Below, piece by piece: positions 27,573-37,004 of a stretch of DNA of 45,663 nucleotides. This DNA comes from Mycobacterium sherrisii (GTDB taxonomy: Bacteria; Actinomycetota; Actinomycetes; Mycobacteriales; Mycobacteriaceae). The notes below the pieces were generated by a model that ran no database searches, had not been told where the DNA came from, and worked only from the letters and a program-made list of their open reading frames with translations. Both the position numbers and the translations under genes were made by a program. Where the stretch lies: NCBI RefSeq assembly GCF_002102355.1, contig NZ_LQPT01000094.1, forward strand, positions 1-45,663. Reading direction: 5' to 3'. The first letter of the stretch is position 1. Every line of letters begins with the position of its first letter.

Positions 27573-29003
27573 TCAGCCGGCGTCGGGCGCGTAACCCAGT
27601 GTGCTTTTGACTTCCAGATACTCGCGGAAGCCGAAATCGCTCCACTCGCGGCCGTTGCCGCTGCGCTTGTACCCGCCGAAGGGTGCGTTCAGGTCAAACG
27701 CGTGGTTGATCGTCACCCATCCGGCGCGGATCCGGCGAGCAACCTCGCGCGCCTTGTCGAGGTCGGCCCCCGAGACGAACCCGGCCAAGCCGTAATCGGT
27801 GTCGTTGGCGATCTCGACGGCGTGGTCGATGTCGTCATAGCCGAGGATGCACAGCACCGGCCCGAAGATTTCTTCGCGTGCGATCGTCATGTCGTTGGTG
27901 ACGTCCGCGAAGACGGTGGGCCGGACGTAGTAGCCCTTGTCCAGCCCCGGCGGCCGGCCCGGACCTCCCGCGACCAGCGTCGCGCCCTCGTCGATGCCCT
28001 GTTGGATCAGCCGCTGCACCCTGTCGAACTGCGCCTTCGAGGCGACCGGTCCGATCGAGGTCGCGTCGTCGGCGTCGCCCACCACGACTTTCTCGGCTAT
28101 CGCTCGGGCGATCGTAATGGCCTCGGCCAGCCGCGAATTCGGGACCAACAGTCGTGACGGTGCGTTACAACTCTGCCCGGAGTTGGGCATCATGTTCGCC
28201 ACGCCGGCGCTGACGCTCTCGGCGAACCCAGTGTCATCGAGGACGATGTTGGGGCTTTTCCCGCCGAGTTCTTGGGTCACTCGCTTAACGGTCGGCGCGG
28301 CGTTCTTCGCCACCTCGACGCCGGCGCGGGTCGAGCCGGTGAACGACACCATGTCGACGCCTGGGTGGCTCGTCAGAGTCACACCCACGCCAGCGCCGTC
28401 GCCGTTGACGAGGTTGAACACCCCGGGCGGCACGCCCGCGGCGTCGAGGATCTCCGTGAAGATGTAGGGCGAATAGGGCGCCACCTCAGAGGGTTTGAGG
28501 ATGACCGTGCACCCGCACGCCAACGCCGGGTACACCTTGACCGCGACCTGGTTGATCGGCCAGTTCCACGGCGTGATCAAGCCGCAGACCCCGATGGGCT
28601 CCCGGGCGATCAGCGTCGCCCCGTGCTGCTCCTCGAACGGGAAGTTCTTCAGCACGTCGATGGCCGTGGTCAGGTGACCGATCCCGAGAAAGACCTGGGG
28701 TCCGGCCGCCAGCGACGGAGGTGCGCCGATTTCTTCGGTGACGGCCTCGGCCAGATCGTCCGCCCGCTTCTGGTACTCGGCCAGGATTGCCTGCAGCAGA
28801 TCCAGGCGCTGCTCGCGGGTGCTTTGCGACCAGTCGCCGAAGGCCCGCCGGGCGGCGTTGACCGCCACGTCGACGTCGGCCGCCGACCCCAGCGAAATTC
28901 TGCCGGACACCTGTTCGGTCGCCGGGTTGTCGACGTCGAAAGTGTTGGGACGCACCGGGTCGACCCATTGTCCGTCGATGTAGAACTTCAGGTAGTCGCG
29001 CAT
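27573..29003 (-). CDS. NAD(P)+-dependent aldehyde dehydrogenase
   Basis: A 476-residue ALDH-superfamily enzyme of normal length. Landmarks: PWNWPINQVAVKVYPALACG (cofactor site), VSFTGSTRAGVEV, the catalytic Glu in QELGGKSPNIVLDD and the catalytic Cys in NSGQSCNAPSRLL. The C-terminal GGYKRSGNGREWSDFGFREY is typical. It oxidises an aldehyde to the acid. It is the last gene of the minus-strand catabolic operon, 27 bases after the ThDP enzyme, and so could take the aldehyde released by that lyase or decarboxylase. The substrate is not deducible from sequence. Confidence 0.92.
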   Translation of the reverse strand: MRDYLKFYIDGQWVDPVRPNTFDVDNPATEQVSGRISLGSAADVDVAVNAARRAFGDWSQSTREQRLDLLQAILAEYQKRADDLAEAVTEEIGAPPSLAAGPQVFLGIGHLTTAIDVLKNFPFEEQHGATLIAREPIGVCGLITPWNWPINQVAVKVYPALACGCTVILKPSEVAPYSPYIFTEILDAAGVPPGVFNLVNGDGAGVGVTLTSHPGVDMVSFTGSTRAGVEVAKNAAPTVKRVTQELGGKSPNIVLDDTGFAESVSAGVANMMPNSGQSCNAPSRLLVPNSRLAEAITIARAIAEKVVVGDADDATSIGPVASKAQFDRVQRLIQQGIDEGATLVAGGPGRPPGLDKGYYVRPTVFADVTNDMTIAREEIFGPVLCILGYDDIDHAVEIANDTDYGLAGFVSGADLDKAREVARRIRAGWVTINHAFDLNAPFGGYKRSGNGREWSDFGFREYLEVKSTLGYAPDAG

Positions 29004-29030
29004 CAGATCGTCCCTTTCTCGCCGGCTGGT

Positions 29031-30737
29031 CTACTGGGTGCCCTCGGCGTACCAGGTGCGGAATTCGTCGTATTTGGGCATCTCCTCGGAGTTGGCCTTC
29101 GGATCGATGCAGACGTGGACGACGGCGGTCTTGCCGCTGGCGTAGGACCGCGCGATCGCCGGACCGATTTCCTCCTCCTTCTCGACGTACTCGCCGTGGC
29201 AGCCGAAGCCCTCGGCGACCTTGTCCAGCCGGACGTCCTTGCTCCAGTGCACGCCGGGCTGCGGCGACGGCTGGGGGAAGGTGCGCTTGTAGACGCCGAC
29301 TTCCAGCCCCCATTGGTGGTCCACGCCCACCACGCAGACCAGCGGAAGGTTTTGCCGCGCAGCGGTTTCCAACTCGGCGATGTGGAAAAGAAACGCCGAG
29401 TCGCTGGTCAACAGCATCACCGGACGCCGACCGCCGTCGGCGACCGACGCGCCGATCGCATACGGCAGACCGGTGCCCAGGTGGCCGAAGTTCTGGTTCC
29501 AGATGACGTCGTGCGGTTTGGCCTGCGAGTAGGTCCAGCCGAAGATGACGGTCGCGCCGCCGTCGCGCACCATGATCCCATTCTCCGGGAACGCCCGGGT
29601 GGCCTCGACGATGAACCGCGCCGGGTGAACCGGCGTCCGCCCGGCCGGGGCAGTGTCGGCCAGCTGCGCCAGCTCCGCGGCGTCGTCACCGATCCAGCGC
29701 TGCAGATCTGCCGACGGCGCGCGCGGCGTGTCGCGCAGCGCGTTCACCAGCTGGGGCAACACGCCACGCAGGTCGCCGACCAGCGGCAGGTCGATGGGAC
29801 GGTTGACGCCGATGGCCAGCGGATCCTGTTCGACCAGAACCCATTTGCGCTTGGCGTCGTTCGCCGCCCAGTGCCGGGTTCTGCCGTAGTGGCTCGGTTC
29901 GCCGAGCTCCGTGCCCAGGGCGACGCACAGGTCGGATTTCACCACCGCCTCGACGGCGGCCGGCGAGAACCCGTAGGCGAAGGTGCGATCCTCGAGGCCG
30001 TCGATGAACGACGTGCCGCCGGAGGTCTGGATCACCGGGCATTGCATCAGGTCGGCGAGCTGCTTGACCACCGCACCGGTGCGTGAGGTGTGAACCCCGT
30101 GACCCACCAACAGGATCGGGCTTTCTGCCGCCCGGATCAACTCCGCCGCCTCGGTCACCTCGCGTTCGCCCGCGGTTTGGTTGACGAGCCGATACCGTTG
30201 GGGCGGCAGCGGATCCGGCACGTCGAGCTCGGCGAGGATGACGTGTGACGGGTACTCGACGTAGGCCGGGCCGGGGGTGCCGGACATGGCGCGGCGGAAT
30301 GCCTCGCGGATAATTTCGTCGGTTTGCTCGGCGTACTCGATGGCGGCGCTGTACTTCACCGATGCCGTGAACAACGGTTCCTGGCGGACGAATTGGATGC
30401 GACCACGCCGGACGCGGCGTTCGGTGATGCGGGCGCGCTGGCCGCCGAGGAAGATCACCGGCGAGTTCTCCACCTTGGCGCACTGGATCGCGCCGGCCAT
30501 GTTGGCCATGCCCGGGCCGAGCGTGCCGATGCACAGGCCGGGCTTGCCCGTCATGCGCGATGCCGCCTCGGCCATGAATCCCGCGCTCAGTTCGTGGTGC
30601 GGCGCGACCACCGACCAGCCGCGGGCGTCGGCCTCGGCGAACATGTGCACGAAGTTCGGGTCGGGGATGCCGAACAGGGTATTCACCCCCTCGGCCTCGA
30701 ACAGGTCGAGAATGCGCTGGTACACGGGCACGGCCAT
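29031..30737 (-). CDS. thiamine diphosphate-dependent enzyme (acetolactate synthase/decarboxylase/lyase superfamily)
   Basis: A 568-residue enzyme with AAGGAG 9-12 bases before ATG 30737. The three ThDP-family domains are visible: the pyrimidine domain with catalytic Glu in APHHELSAGFMAEAASRMTG, the central domain (residues ~190-330) and the PP domain. The usual GDGxF...NN cofactor motif is altered to TSDSAFLFHIAELETAA ... VVGVDHQWG: the first Gly is Ser and the Asn-Asn pair is replaced. Members include acetolactate synthase, benzoylformate decarboxylase and 2-hydroxyacyl-CoA lyase; which reaction applies here is open. With a CoA transferase upstream and an aldehyde dehydrogenase downstream, a C-C-cleaving lyase or decarboxylase giving an aldehyde is plausible. 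Confidence 0.85.
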   Translation of the reverse strand: MAVPVYQRILDLFEAEGVNTLFGIPDPNFVHMFAEADARGWSVVAPHHELSAGFMAEAASRMTGKPGLCIGTLGPGMANMAGAIQCAKVENSPVIFLGGQRARITERRVRRGRIQFVRQEPLFTASVKYSAAIEYAEQTDEIIREAFRRAMSGTPGPAYVEYPSHVILAELDVPDPLPPQRYRLVNQTAGEREVTEAAELIRAAESPILLVGHGVHTSRTGAVVKQLADLMQCPVIQTSGGTSFIDGLEDRTFAYGFSPAAVEAVVKSDLCVALGTELGEPSHYGRTRHWAANDAKRKWVLVEQDPLAIGVNRPIDLPLVGDLRGVLPQLVNALRDTPRAPSADLQRWIGDDAAELAQLADTAPAGRTPVHPARFIVEATRAFPENGIMVRDGGATVIFGWTYSQAKPHDVIWNQNFGHLGTGLPYAIGASVADGGRRPVMLLTSDSAFLFHIAELETAARQNLPLVCVVGVDHQWGLEVGVYKRTFPQPSPQPGVHWSKDVRLDKVAEGFGCHGEYVEKEEEIGPAIARSYASGKTAVVHVCIDPKANSEEMPKYDEFRTWYAEGTQ

Positions 30738-30820
30738 GCTGGAAACTCCTTAGGGATAGCTCACCGTGAGCGGCCGGAAAGCCGACGTCTCCGGATTGCA
30801 GCGAAATATGCTGCGGCGGT

Positions 30821-31975
30821 TCACGACTCGACCTGCAGTTCGAGCATGCCGAGTATCTCTGCGGTGTGGGCGCCGAGCTCGGGCGCGGGCCCGGCAACGC
30901 GGCCCGGCGTCCGGGAAAACCAGGTCGGCACGCCGGGGAAACGCACCGGCCCGTGCGGGGTGTCCACCGTCTCGAACATGCCGACGGCCTGCAGGTGCGG
31001 GTCGTGGAACAACGCATCCGGCGTGTTCAGCGGCGCGACGGGTATCTCGAGTTCACGCAGCAGCGTCAACCACTCCGCGGTACTGCGCTCTTTCATGGTC
31101 TCGGCCACCAGGCCGTACACGGTGTCGATGTGGCGGGCGCGTTGTTCCAGCGTGGAATACAGCTCGCTGGCCCACGGCGGCCGCACGGCCTGCATGAAGG
31201 CCTGCCAATGCTTGTCGTTGTAGATCAACGCTGCGATGTGGCCGTCGCTGGTGCGGTACGGCCGGCGGTTGGGTGCCACGGTGCGCGGATATACCGCCGG
31301 ACCCAACGGCGGCTCGAACAGCGCACCGTTGGCGTGTTCGACGAGCATGAACGAGGCCATAGTCTCGAACATGGCGACCTCGACCTCTTGCCCCTCGCCG
31401 GTGCGCTCGCCGTGGAACAGCGCCATCGTCGTCGCGTACAGCGCCGTCAGGCCGGCGATCTTGTCGGCCATGATGGTGCCGACGTAGTCGGCCTCGCCGG
31501 TCAGTTGCTGTTGCACGGCGGGCAGGCCGCACTCGGCCTGGATGGTGTCGTCATAGGCAGGGCGGTCGCGGTCGGGGCCGCGGCGCCCGTACCCGTAGCA
31601 GTTCGTGTACACGATCGCGGGATTGATCGCGGCAACGTCGCCGTAGCCGAAGCCGAGCTTGGCGATCGCTTTGGCGCGCATTGAGTGGATGAACACGTCC
31701 GCGGTTTCGACCAGCGCGCGTAACGCCCGGACTCCCGCGTCGGTTCGCAAGTCCAGCACGACGCTGCGCTTGCCCCGGTTGACGTTGACGAATACCCCGC
31801 TCATGCCCGGCGCCGGACCCACCGAGATGTAGCGGGTGTTATCTCTTTGGGGCGGTTCGACTTTGATCACGTCGGCGCCCATGTCGGCCATGATCTGGGT
31901 GCAATACGGCCCCATCACCATCGCGGTTAGGTCGATCACGCGCACCCCGGACATCGGGCCGGTCTGGCTAGCCAT
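30821..31975 (-). CDS. family III CoA transferase (CaiB/BaiF type)
   Basis: A 384-residue CoA transferase. The N-terminal GVRVIDLTAMVMGPYCTQIMADMGADVIKVE is cut short here to its core, VIDLTAMVMGPYCTQIMADM, which is diagnostic. It is followed by NRGKRSVVLDLRTDAGVRAL, ADVFIHSMRAKAIAKLGFGY and the active-site region GEADYVGTIMADKIAGLTAL, where the catalytic Asp is expected. It moves CoA between acyl groups (formyl, succinyl, carnitine and others). Its ATG overlaps the stop of the upstream SDR by eight bases, so the two are translationally coupled. It would activate an acid of the pathway without ATP. 83 bases separate it from the ThDP gene. Confidence 0.9.
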   Translation of the reverse strand: MASQTGPMSGVRVIDLTAMVMGPYCTQIMADMGADVIKVEPPQRDNTRYISVGPAPGMSGVFVNVNRGKRSVVLDLRTDAGVRALRALVETADVFIHSMRAKAIAKLGFGYGDVAAINPAIVYTNCYGYGRRGPDRDRPAYDDTIQAECGLPAVQQQLTGEADYVGTIMADKIAGLTALYATTMALFHGERTGEGQEVEVAMFETMASFMLVEHANGALFEPPLGPAVYPRTVAPNRRPYRTSDGHIAALIYNDKHWQAFMQAVRPPWASELYSTLEQRARHIDTVYGLVAETMKERSTAEWLTLLRELEIPVAPLNTPDALFHDPHLQAVGMFETVDTPHGPVRFPGVPTWFSRTPGRVAGPAPELGAHTAEILGMLELQVES

Positions 31976-32918
31976 TGAGCGCTCCTTGGTCCGTGCAGCG
32001 GTGCGCCAGCTCGAAGCTGTAGCGGATGTGTTCGTTGTGTCCGTTCGGGACGGCCGGAAAGATCAGCGGCGCGTCGACGTACCGGATGGCGTCGAGATGG
32101 CTGCCGACGTCCTCGATGGTCCACGCCGGCCAGCACACGCCGGGGCTCTCGGCGATGACGGCCCGGGCCACCCGGCCCGCCAGCGCGATGAACAGTTCAC
32201 CGGTGACCGAGCACGATTCATGAGCGAGCCAACCCACCACGGGGGCAACGAGTTCCGGGCCCATCGGCGGGTAGGACGAGGTGTCGATGCCGTCGGCCAT
32301 GCGGGTCACGGCCGCGGGCACGATCACGTTGCAGCGCACCCCCTCGGCGGCCCCTTCCAGCGCCGCGACGTTGGCCAGCCCGATCACGCCCGCCTTCGCG
32401 GCCGCGTAATTGGCCACGTTGTGGTTCCCGTACAGCCCGCCGATCGACGAGGTCAGCACGATGCGGCCGTAACCCGCCGAACACATCAGCGGGAACGCCT
32501 GCCGCACCACGTTGAACGCGCCGCGCAGGTGCACGTCGAGCACGGCGTCGAAGTCCTCGTCGTTCATCTCCTTCAGCGAGGCGTGGCGTACGTTGCCGGC
32601 GTTGTGGATCACGACGTCGATCCCGCCGAAGTGCTCGAGCGCGGTCGCGACGATGTCATGGGCCCCGTCGCGGGTCGTCACCGTCGCAGTGGACGCGACG
32701 GCGGTGCCCCCGGCCGCGGTGATCTCGCCGACCACCTGCTGCGCCGGGCCGGCGTCGACGCCGGTCCCGTCGAGGCCGCCGCCGACGTCGTTGACGACCA
32801 CCTTCGCCCCGCGTTCGGTGAGCAGGTGGGCATATGCGCGACCCAGTCCGCGACCGGCACCGGTCACCACGGCAACGCGGTTGTCGAATCGCAGTGGCGG
32901 CGCCACGGTTTCACTCAA
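31968..32918 (-). CDS. short-chain dehydrogenase/reductase (MFE-2-like, with C-terminal extension)
   Basis: A 316-residue SDR. The start is placed at TTG 32918, whose TTGA overlaps the upstream monooxygenase stop; a GTG four codons later is the main alternative. A much longer open frame to 33344 is antisense-like and rejected. Cofactor motif VAVVTGAGRGLGRAYA near residue 15, NDVGGGLDGTG, VIHNAGNVRHAS, the Ser in LTSSIGGLYG and Tyr/Lys in YAAAKAG. GAGRGLGRAYA with NDVGG resembles the hydroxyacyl dehydrogenase half of peroxisomal MFE-2. The roughly 70-residue tail after the SDR core (VCWPAWTIEDVGSHLDAIRY) is part of this subgroup. It probably oxidises a hydroxy intermediate. Confidence 0.87.
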   Translation of the reverse strand: MSETVAPPLRFDNRVAVVTGAGRGLGRAYAHLLTERGAKVVVNDVGGGLDGTGVDAGPAQQVVGEITAAGGTAVASTATVTTRDGAHDIVATALEHFGGIDVVIHNAGNVRHASLKEMNDEDFDAVLDVHLRGAFNVVRQAFPLMCSAGYGRIVLTSSIGGLYGNHNVANYAAAKAGVIGLANVAALEGAAEGVRCNVIVPAAVTRMADGIDTSSYPPMGPELVAPVVGWLAHESCSVTGELFIALAGRVARAVIAESPGVCWPAWTIEDVGSHLDAIRYVDAPLIFPAVPNGHNEHIRYSFELAHRCTDQGALNG

Positions 32919-34768
32919 CGGCCGAGCACCAGCCCTTCCAGGTCGCCCTTGTCGCGCCACCCCCGCAGCAAATCCTCGAAGGCGTAAAAGCCTGGGCCGT
33001 AGGGCTCCCCCAGGTGCGACCGGATGCCCTCTCCCGCCGCCGCACCCATACCGCCGCCTTCGTTGTTGTAGTAGCCCGGCGTGCACTGGGCGTCGAACGC
33101 CGAGTTGTCCACCGCGGTTTCCCGGATGGTCGCGCACCACTGCTCTTGTGCCGCTTGGCTGGGCTCCACCGTGACCGCCCCCCGCTTCAGCGCTTCGGCG
33201 ATGACGTAGGCGATGTGTTCGCCCTGCAGTTCGTAATTCGCGGCGATGTTGGCCGAGATACCGACCTGGGTGAATCCGGTATAGAACTGGTTTGGGAAGC
33301 CGCGGCTGATCATCCCGTGCAGGGTCTGGTAGCCGTCGCGCCAATAGTCGAACAGCGACACTCCGTCGCGTCCCTGGATTGCCTCGATCGAGTACCGCCG
33401 GCTGATTTCGGTGGTGATTTCGAAGCCGCTGGCGTAGATGATGCAGTCCAGCTCGTATTCGACGCCGTTGGCCACCAAGCCTCTTTCGGTGGCCCGCTCA
33501 ACGCCTTTGCTAGCCGACACGTCGACCAGTGTGACGTTCGGGCGGTTGAAGCTCGGCAGGTAGTCGTCATTGGAACAGGGCCGCTTGCACAGGAATCGGT
33601 AGTACGGCTTGAGGGCCTCGGCGGTCGCCGGGTCGTCGATCAGGGCGTCGATGCGGCGGCGCAGCCGCTCCATGATCTTGTAGTCCTCTTCCTCTCGGAT
33701 AGCCATGAACTGCTCGGGTGTCATCGACGCGGGATCGTCGAGGGCCAGCACCCGTGCGGCGGTGTTGCGTCCCAACTCGGTCCAGAAGTCGCACACCAGG
33801 TCCGGCTGCCCCAGCGCCATTCCCTCGAACGTCCAGGAGTGGAAGTTGCGCTGCCGTTCCCGTTGCCAGCCGGGTCGCAGCGTCTTGACCCATTCCGGAT
33901 CGGTCGCGGTGTTGTTGCGCTGGTCCACGGTCGACGGCGTGCGCTGAAACACGTACAGATGTTTGGCGTCGCGGGCCAGGAAGGGAACGATCTGGATCCC
34001 GGTGGCACCGGTACCGACCACCGCGACGCGCTTGTCGGCCAGCTTGTGCAGGCCCCCGGTGACGTCGCCCCCGGTGTAGTCGTAGTCCCACCGGGACGAG
34101 TGAAAGCTGTGTCCGCGAAAGGCTTTGATACCGGGGATGCCGGGCAGCTTCGGTCGGTGGAACGGGCCCGAGGCGAGCACGACGAACCGCGCGCGGATGT
34201 CGTCGCGATTGGTGCTGATTCGCCAGCGCTTGAGCTGTTCATCCCAACGCAGTTCGCGCACCTGGGTGGAGAAGATGGCCGAGTCGTACAGGCCGAAATG
34301 TTTACCGATGTTGCGACAGTGCTGGTAGATTTCGGCGCCGTCGGCGAACTTCTTCGACGGCATGAAGCCGAGCTCTTCGAGCAGCGGTATGTAGCAATAC
34401 GATTCGTTGTCGCATTGGATGCCCGGATAGCGGTTCCAATACCAGACCCCGCCGAAGTCGCCACCGAGCTCGACGATCCGCACGTCGTCGACGCCCGCCT
34501 TCTTCAGCTGCGCCGCCGACAGCAGGCCGGCGAACCCGCCGCCGAGCACCGCGACGTCGATGTCCGCACGGATCGGCTCGCGGGGTGTTACCGGGGTGTA
34601 GGGATCGACCTCGTAATAACCGGCGAAGTCGTCCTCGAGTTCGATGTATTGCTTGGAACCTTCGCTGCGGAGGCGCTTTTCGCGCTCGTGCGGGTACTTT
34701 GCACGCAGCACGTCGATGTCGAAATCATCGGGCGTCTGGGGCGGTCCGCAATTCTCGAACATTGTCAT
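32915..34768 (-). CDS. flavin-containing Baeyer-Villiger-type monooxygenase
   Basis: A 617-residue class B flavoprotein monooxygenase. An N-terminal extension of about 65 residues precedes the FAD site VAVLGGGFAGLLSAAQLKK. The Baeyer-Villiger fingerprint FRGHSFHSSRWDYD lies near residue 205 and the NADPH site VAVVGTGATGIQIVPFL near residue 240. It would insert oxygen next to a ketone to give an ester or lactone, using NADPH and O2. Its ATG overlaps the original stop of the Rieske gene (ATGA at 34765-34768), and its stop overlaps the SDR start. Intact throughout. The extended N-terminus is seen in hydroxyacetophenone- and cycloketone-type enzymes; the substrate is unknown. Confidence 0.9.
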   Translation of the reverse strand: MTMFENCGPPQTPDDFDIDVLRAKYPHEREKRLRSEGSKQYIELEDDFAGYYEVDPYTPVTPREPIRADIDVAVLGGGFAGLLSAAQLKKAGVDDVRIVELGGDFGGVWYWNRYPGIQCDNESYCYIPLLEELGFMPSKKFADGAEIYQHCRNIGKHFGLYDSAIFSTQVRELRWDEQLKRWRISTNRDDIRARFVVLASGPFHRPKLPGIPGIKAFRGHSFHSSRWDYDYTGGDVTGGLHKLADKRVAVVGTGATGIQIVPFLARDAKHLYVFQRTPSTVDQRNNTATDPEWVKTLRPGWQRERQRNFHSWTFEGMALGQPDLVCDFWTELGRNTAARVLALDDPASMTPEQFMAIREEEDYKIMERLRRRIDALIDDPATAEALKPYYRFLCKRPCSNDDYLPSFNRPNVTLVDVSASKGVERATERGLVANGVEYELDCIIYASGFEITTEISRRYSIEAIQGRDGVSLFDYWRDGYQTLHGMISRGFPNQFYTGFTQVGISANIAANYELQGEHIAYVIAEALKRGAVTVEPSQAAQEQWCATIRETAVDNSAFDAQCTPGYYNNEGGGMGAAAGEGIRSHLGEPYGPGFYAFEDLLRGWRDKGDLEGLVLGR

Positions 34769-36142
34769 CTACCGGAAAGCTCCTGCGGTTCGCCGGTACC
34801 CATGTACTTCGACAGCTGGTAGTGCAGGTTGACGGTGCTGCGCTCGCGGTACGGATTGGGCTTGGTGCCGCACGAAGCCGAGCGATTTCATGCCCTGCTG
34901 CACCGCCGCCATGTTGGAGAAGTCCTGCGGTAACACCGACCGCCACCGGGGGTCGCCGACCGGGGTGTACTCCCACTGCGTCTGCGGCTCTTCGCCTTTC
35001 GGGTACAGCTCGAAGACCGAGACCTCGAAGATGCACTTGTCCGGGTTGTAGCTGGGGTGTGGCCGCGCGCCGTAGCACAGCGCGCTGGTCAGGCCCTGCC
35101 CGATCTGGAAGTTGGGGAAGATCTGCCATGCGGTGCCGGCCCGGCCCAGGACGTCGGGTGGAATCGTCGGCCAGATCACGCCGCGGGCCTCGTCGTCGCG
35201 GCGTGCCGATGCCAGCCAGTGCTCGAGCACCTTGTCGGCCGGTGTGCCCTCGGGCAATTCGTCGACCAGCCGCTTGGCGGCGTTCACCAGCGTCTGGGTG
35301 GTGGTGGCATTGGTCTCCTCCATCGTGTACACCTGCATCTGGGCGGTCGACACCCGCGGGTCGGCTCCGGTGCCGAGGCGGATCTTGGACTTGGTTGCCT
35401 CCAGGTCCTCGGGTGCGTCGTAGCCGATGTGGCTGTGCCTGCCCTGTGCTTTCGCCCAGCCCTTGAACTCGCCGAACTGGTTGAACTCCGGATGGGTGGT
35501 GTAGACGTGGTAGGTCTCGTTGAACGCCTCCAGTGCGACCTTCCAATTGCAATCGAATTCAAGCCATTTGCGCCATTTGTAGCGCATGTTCTCACACCCG
35601 AACGGGTCCAGGATCTTCGCGGCGGGAAAGAGGTAATCGGCCAGCGGCTCGCAGTCGGGGTCCATGTTGATCCACAACCAACCGCCCCAGGTGTCGACCT
35701 GCACCGGCCGTAGGCGGGTGTTGTCGGCCGTGAGCGCGCCCTGCCAGTCCTGCTGCTCGCAGATGTGGGTGCAGGCTCCGTCCAGGCCGTAGGTCCAGCC
35801 GTGAAAGCCGCAGACGAAGGATTTGCGGGCCCGCCCGCAGGCATTCTTGGCGCCCGCGGGGATGTCGATGAGCCGGCGGCCGCGGTGCATGCAGACGTTG
35901 TGGTGGGCCGCACACTCTTTGGCGCCGGTGCGCACCACGATGATCGAGTCGTCGAGGATGTCGTAGGTCAGGTAGCTGCCCACCTCGGGCAGCTCTTCGA
36001 CCCGGCCGACCTGTTGCCAGACCTTGCGCCACAGCTTGTCCCGCTCGGCGCGGGCGTAGTCCTCGGAGAGGTAGGCCTCCACGCCGATCGTCATCGGCGT
36101 CGAAAGTTCCTCGGTCGCAGCATCTTTGGCGAGGTCAGTCAT
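34765..36142 (-). pseudogene. Rieske non-heme iron oxygenase alpha subunit, frameshifted near C-terminus
   Basis: Start at ATG 36142 (MTDLAKDAATEELSTPMTIG), 5 bases after AGGAGG; ATG 36145 is just upstream. The Rieske cluster ligands are C84-x-H86 (NVCMHRGRRL) and C111-x2-H114 (FVCGFHGWTYG), with a rather long spacing of 24 residues. The mononuclear iron His pair is in FNETYHVYTTHPE. The frame as given runs on to TAG at 34769 with a foreign tail. Removing one base at about 34870-34873 restores GTKPNPYRERSTVNLHYQLS and a natural TGA at 34765-34767 overlapping the next gene's ATG, giving about 458 residues. Only the last 35 residues are affected, so activity might survive. It would hydroxylate an aromatic or alicyclic substrate and needs a reductase not seen here. 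Confidence 0.88.
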
Positions 36143-37004
36143 CATATCCTCCTAATCGCCGCGCGGAAGGATTCGTCATGTAGGAACAGCGACGTGTTGT
36201 CGGCGCCGAGATGGCTCCACTTCAGGTCCAGGCCGCCGTCGACGAGCAGCGTCTGGCCGGTGATGTAACTGGACAGCTGCGACAGCAGGAACAGAATCGC
36301 GCCGCCTGCTCTTCGGGACGGCCGCGCCGACCCATCGCGATCGCCCGCCGATCGCGTTCGGGGTCCTCGTCGACGTAGGTGCGTGAGGCCGCCGTCGCGG
36401 TGATACCGGGCGCCACGGCGTTGACACGAATTCCCGCCAGCGCCAATTCAAGCGCCATGGTGCGGGTCATCGCCGTGATCGCGGCTTTGGCCGTCCCGTA
36501 GGCGACGTGAAACGGTGCGGTGTTCATGCCGCTGATCGAGGAGATCGACACGATCGAACCCGCCTGTCGCTGCGCGACGAGTTCGCGCGCCACGGCTTGG
36601 CTCATGAAGAAGGCCGTTTCGAGGTTGTCGGCGAAAATCTTGTGCCAGTCGGCGCGCGTCACCCGGGTGGACGGCATCCATGTCGAGGGTTCGGCTCCAC
36701 CGGCGACGTTGACCAGCCCGTACAGGTTGCCGTCGGCGCGGCGCGCCTGGTCGAGCACCGCGGCGATGCCCTCGTCGGTGGCCGCGTCGGCCGCGACGGG
36801 CACCACGGCCAGACCCTGGTGGGCCAGCGGGGCGACGTGTTCGTCGAGGTTTGCCTTCGACCGGCTCACCGCGATCACCGTGGCACCCGCCCGGGCGGCC
36901 ATCGCGGTAATAGTCGTGCCGATGCCGCCCCCGCCGGCGCCGGAGACCACGACCACGCGGCCGTGCAGCCCGAGCAGACCGCCAGGATCCGGGTGACCGT
37001 TCAT
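36142..37004 (-). pseudogene. short-chain dehydrogenase/reductase, frameshifted near C-terminus
   Basis: First gene of the minus-strand catabolic operon, from ATG 37004. Cofactor motif VVVVSGAGGGGIGTTITAMA near residue 16, LVNVAGGAEPS, catalytic Ser in VSISSISGMNTAP and Tyr/Lys in YGTAKAAITA. After GRPEEQA the frame turns to Cys/Arg/Ser-rich nonsense and stops at 36222. One missing base at about 36303-36305 explains this. In the alternative frame the typical SDR ending GAILFLLSQLSSYITGQTLL and VDGGLDLKW appear, running to TGA 36142-36144, which overlaps the Rieske start. Restored length about 287 residues. The lost part forms the final strand and cofactor wall, so the truncated enzyme is probably inactive. 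Confidence 0.87.

Noticed and set aside
28272-30086. 604-codon + strand frame opposite ALDH and ThDP genes
   Set aside because: Spans two genes antisense; typical GC-rich shadow.
32919-33344. N-terminal extension of the SDR at 31968
   Set aside because: Lies antiparallel in codon phase to the end of the monooxygenase gene and is Arg/Gly-rich; the SDR cofactor motif begins just after TTG 32918.
32834-34822. 662-codon + strand frame opposite the monooxygenase
   Set aside because: Antisense shadow; the minus strand has FAD, NADPH and Baeyer-Villiger motifs.
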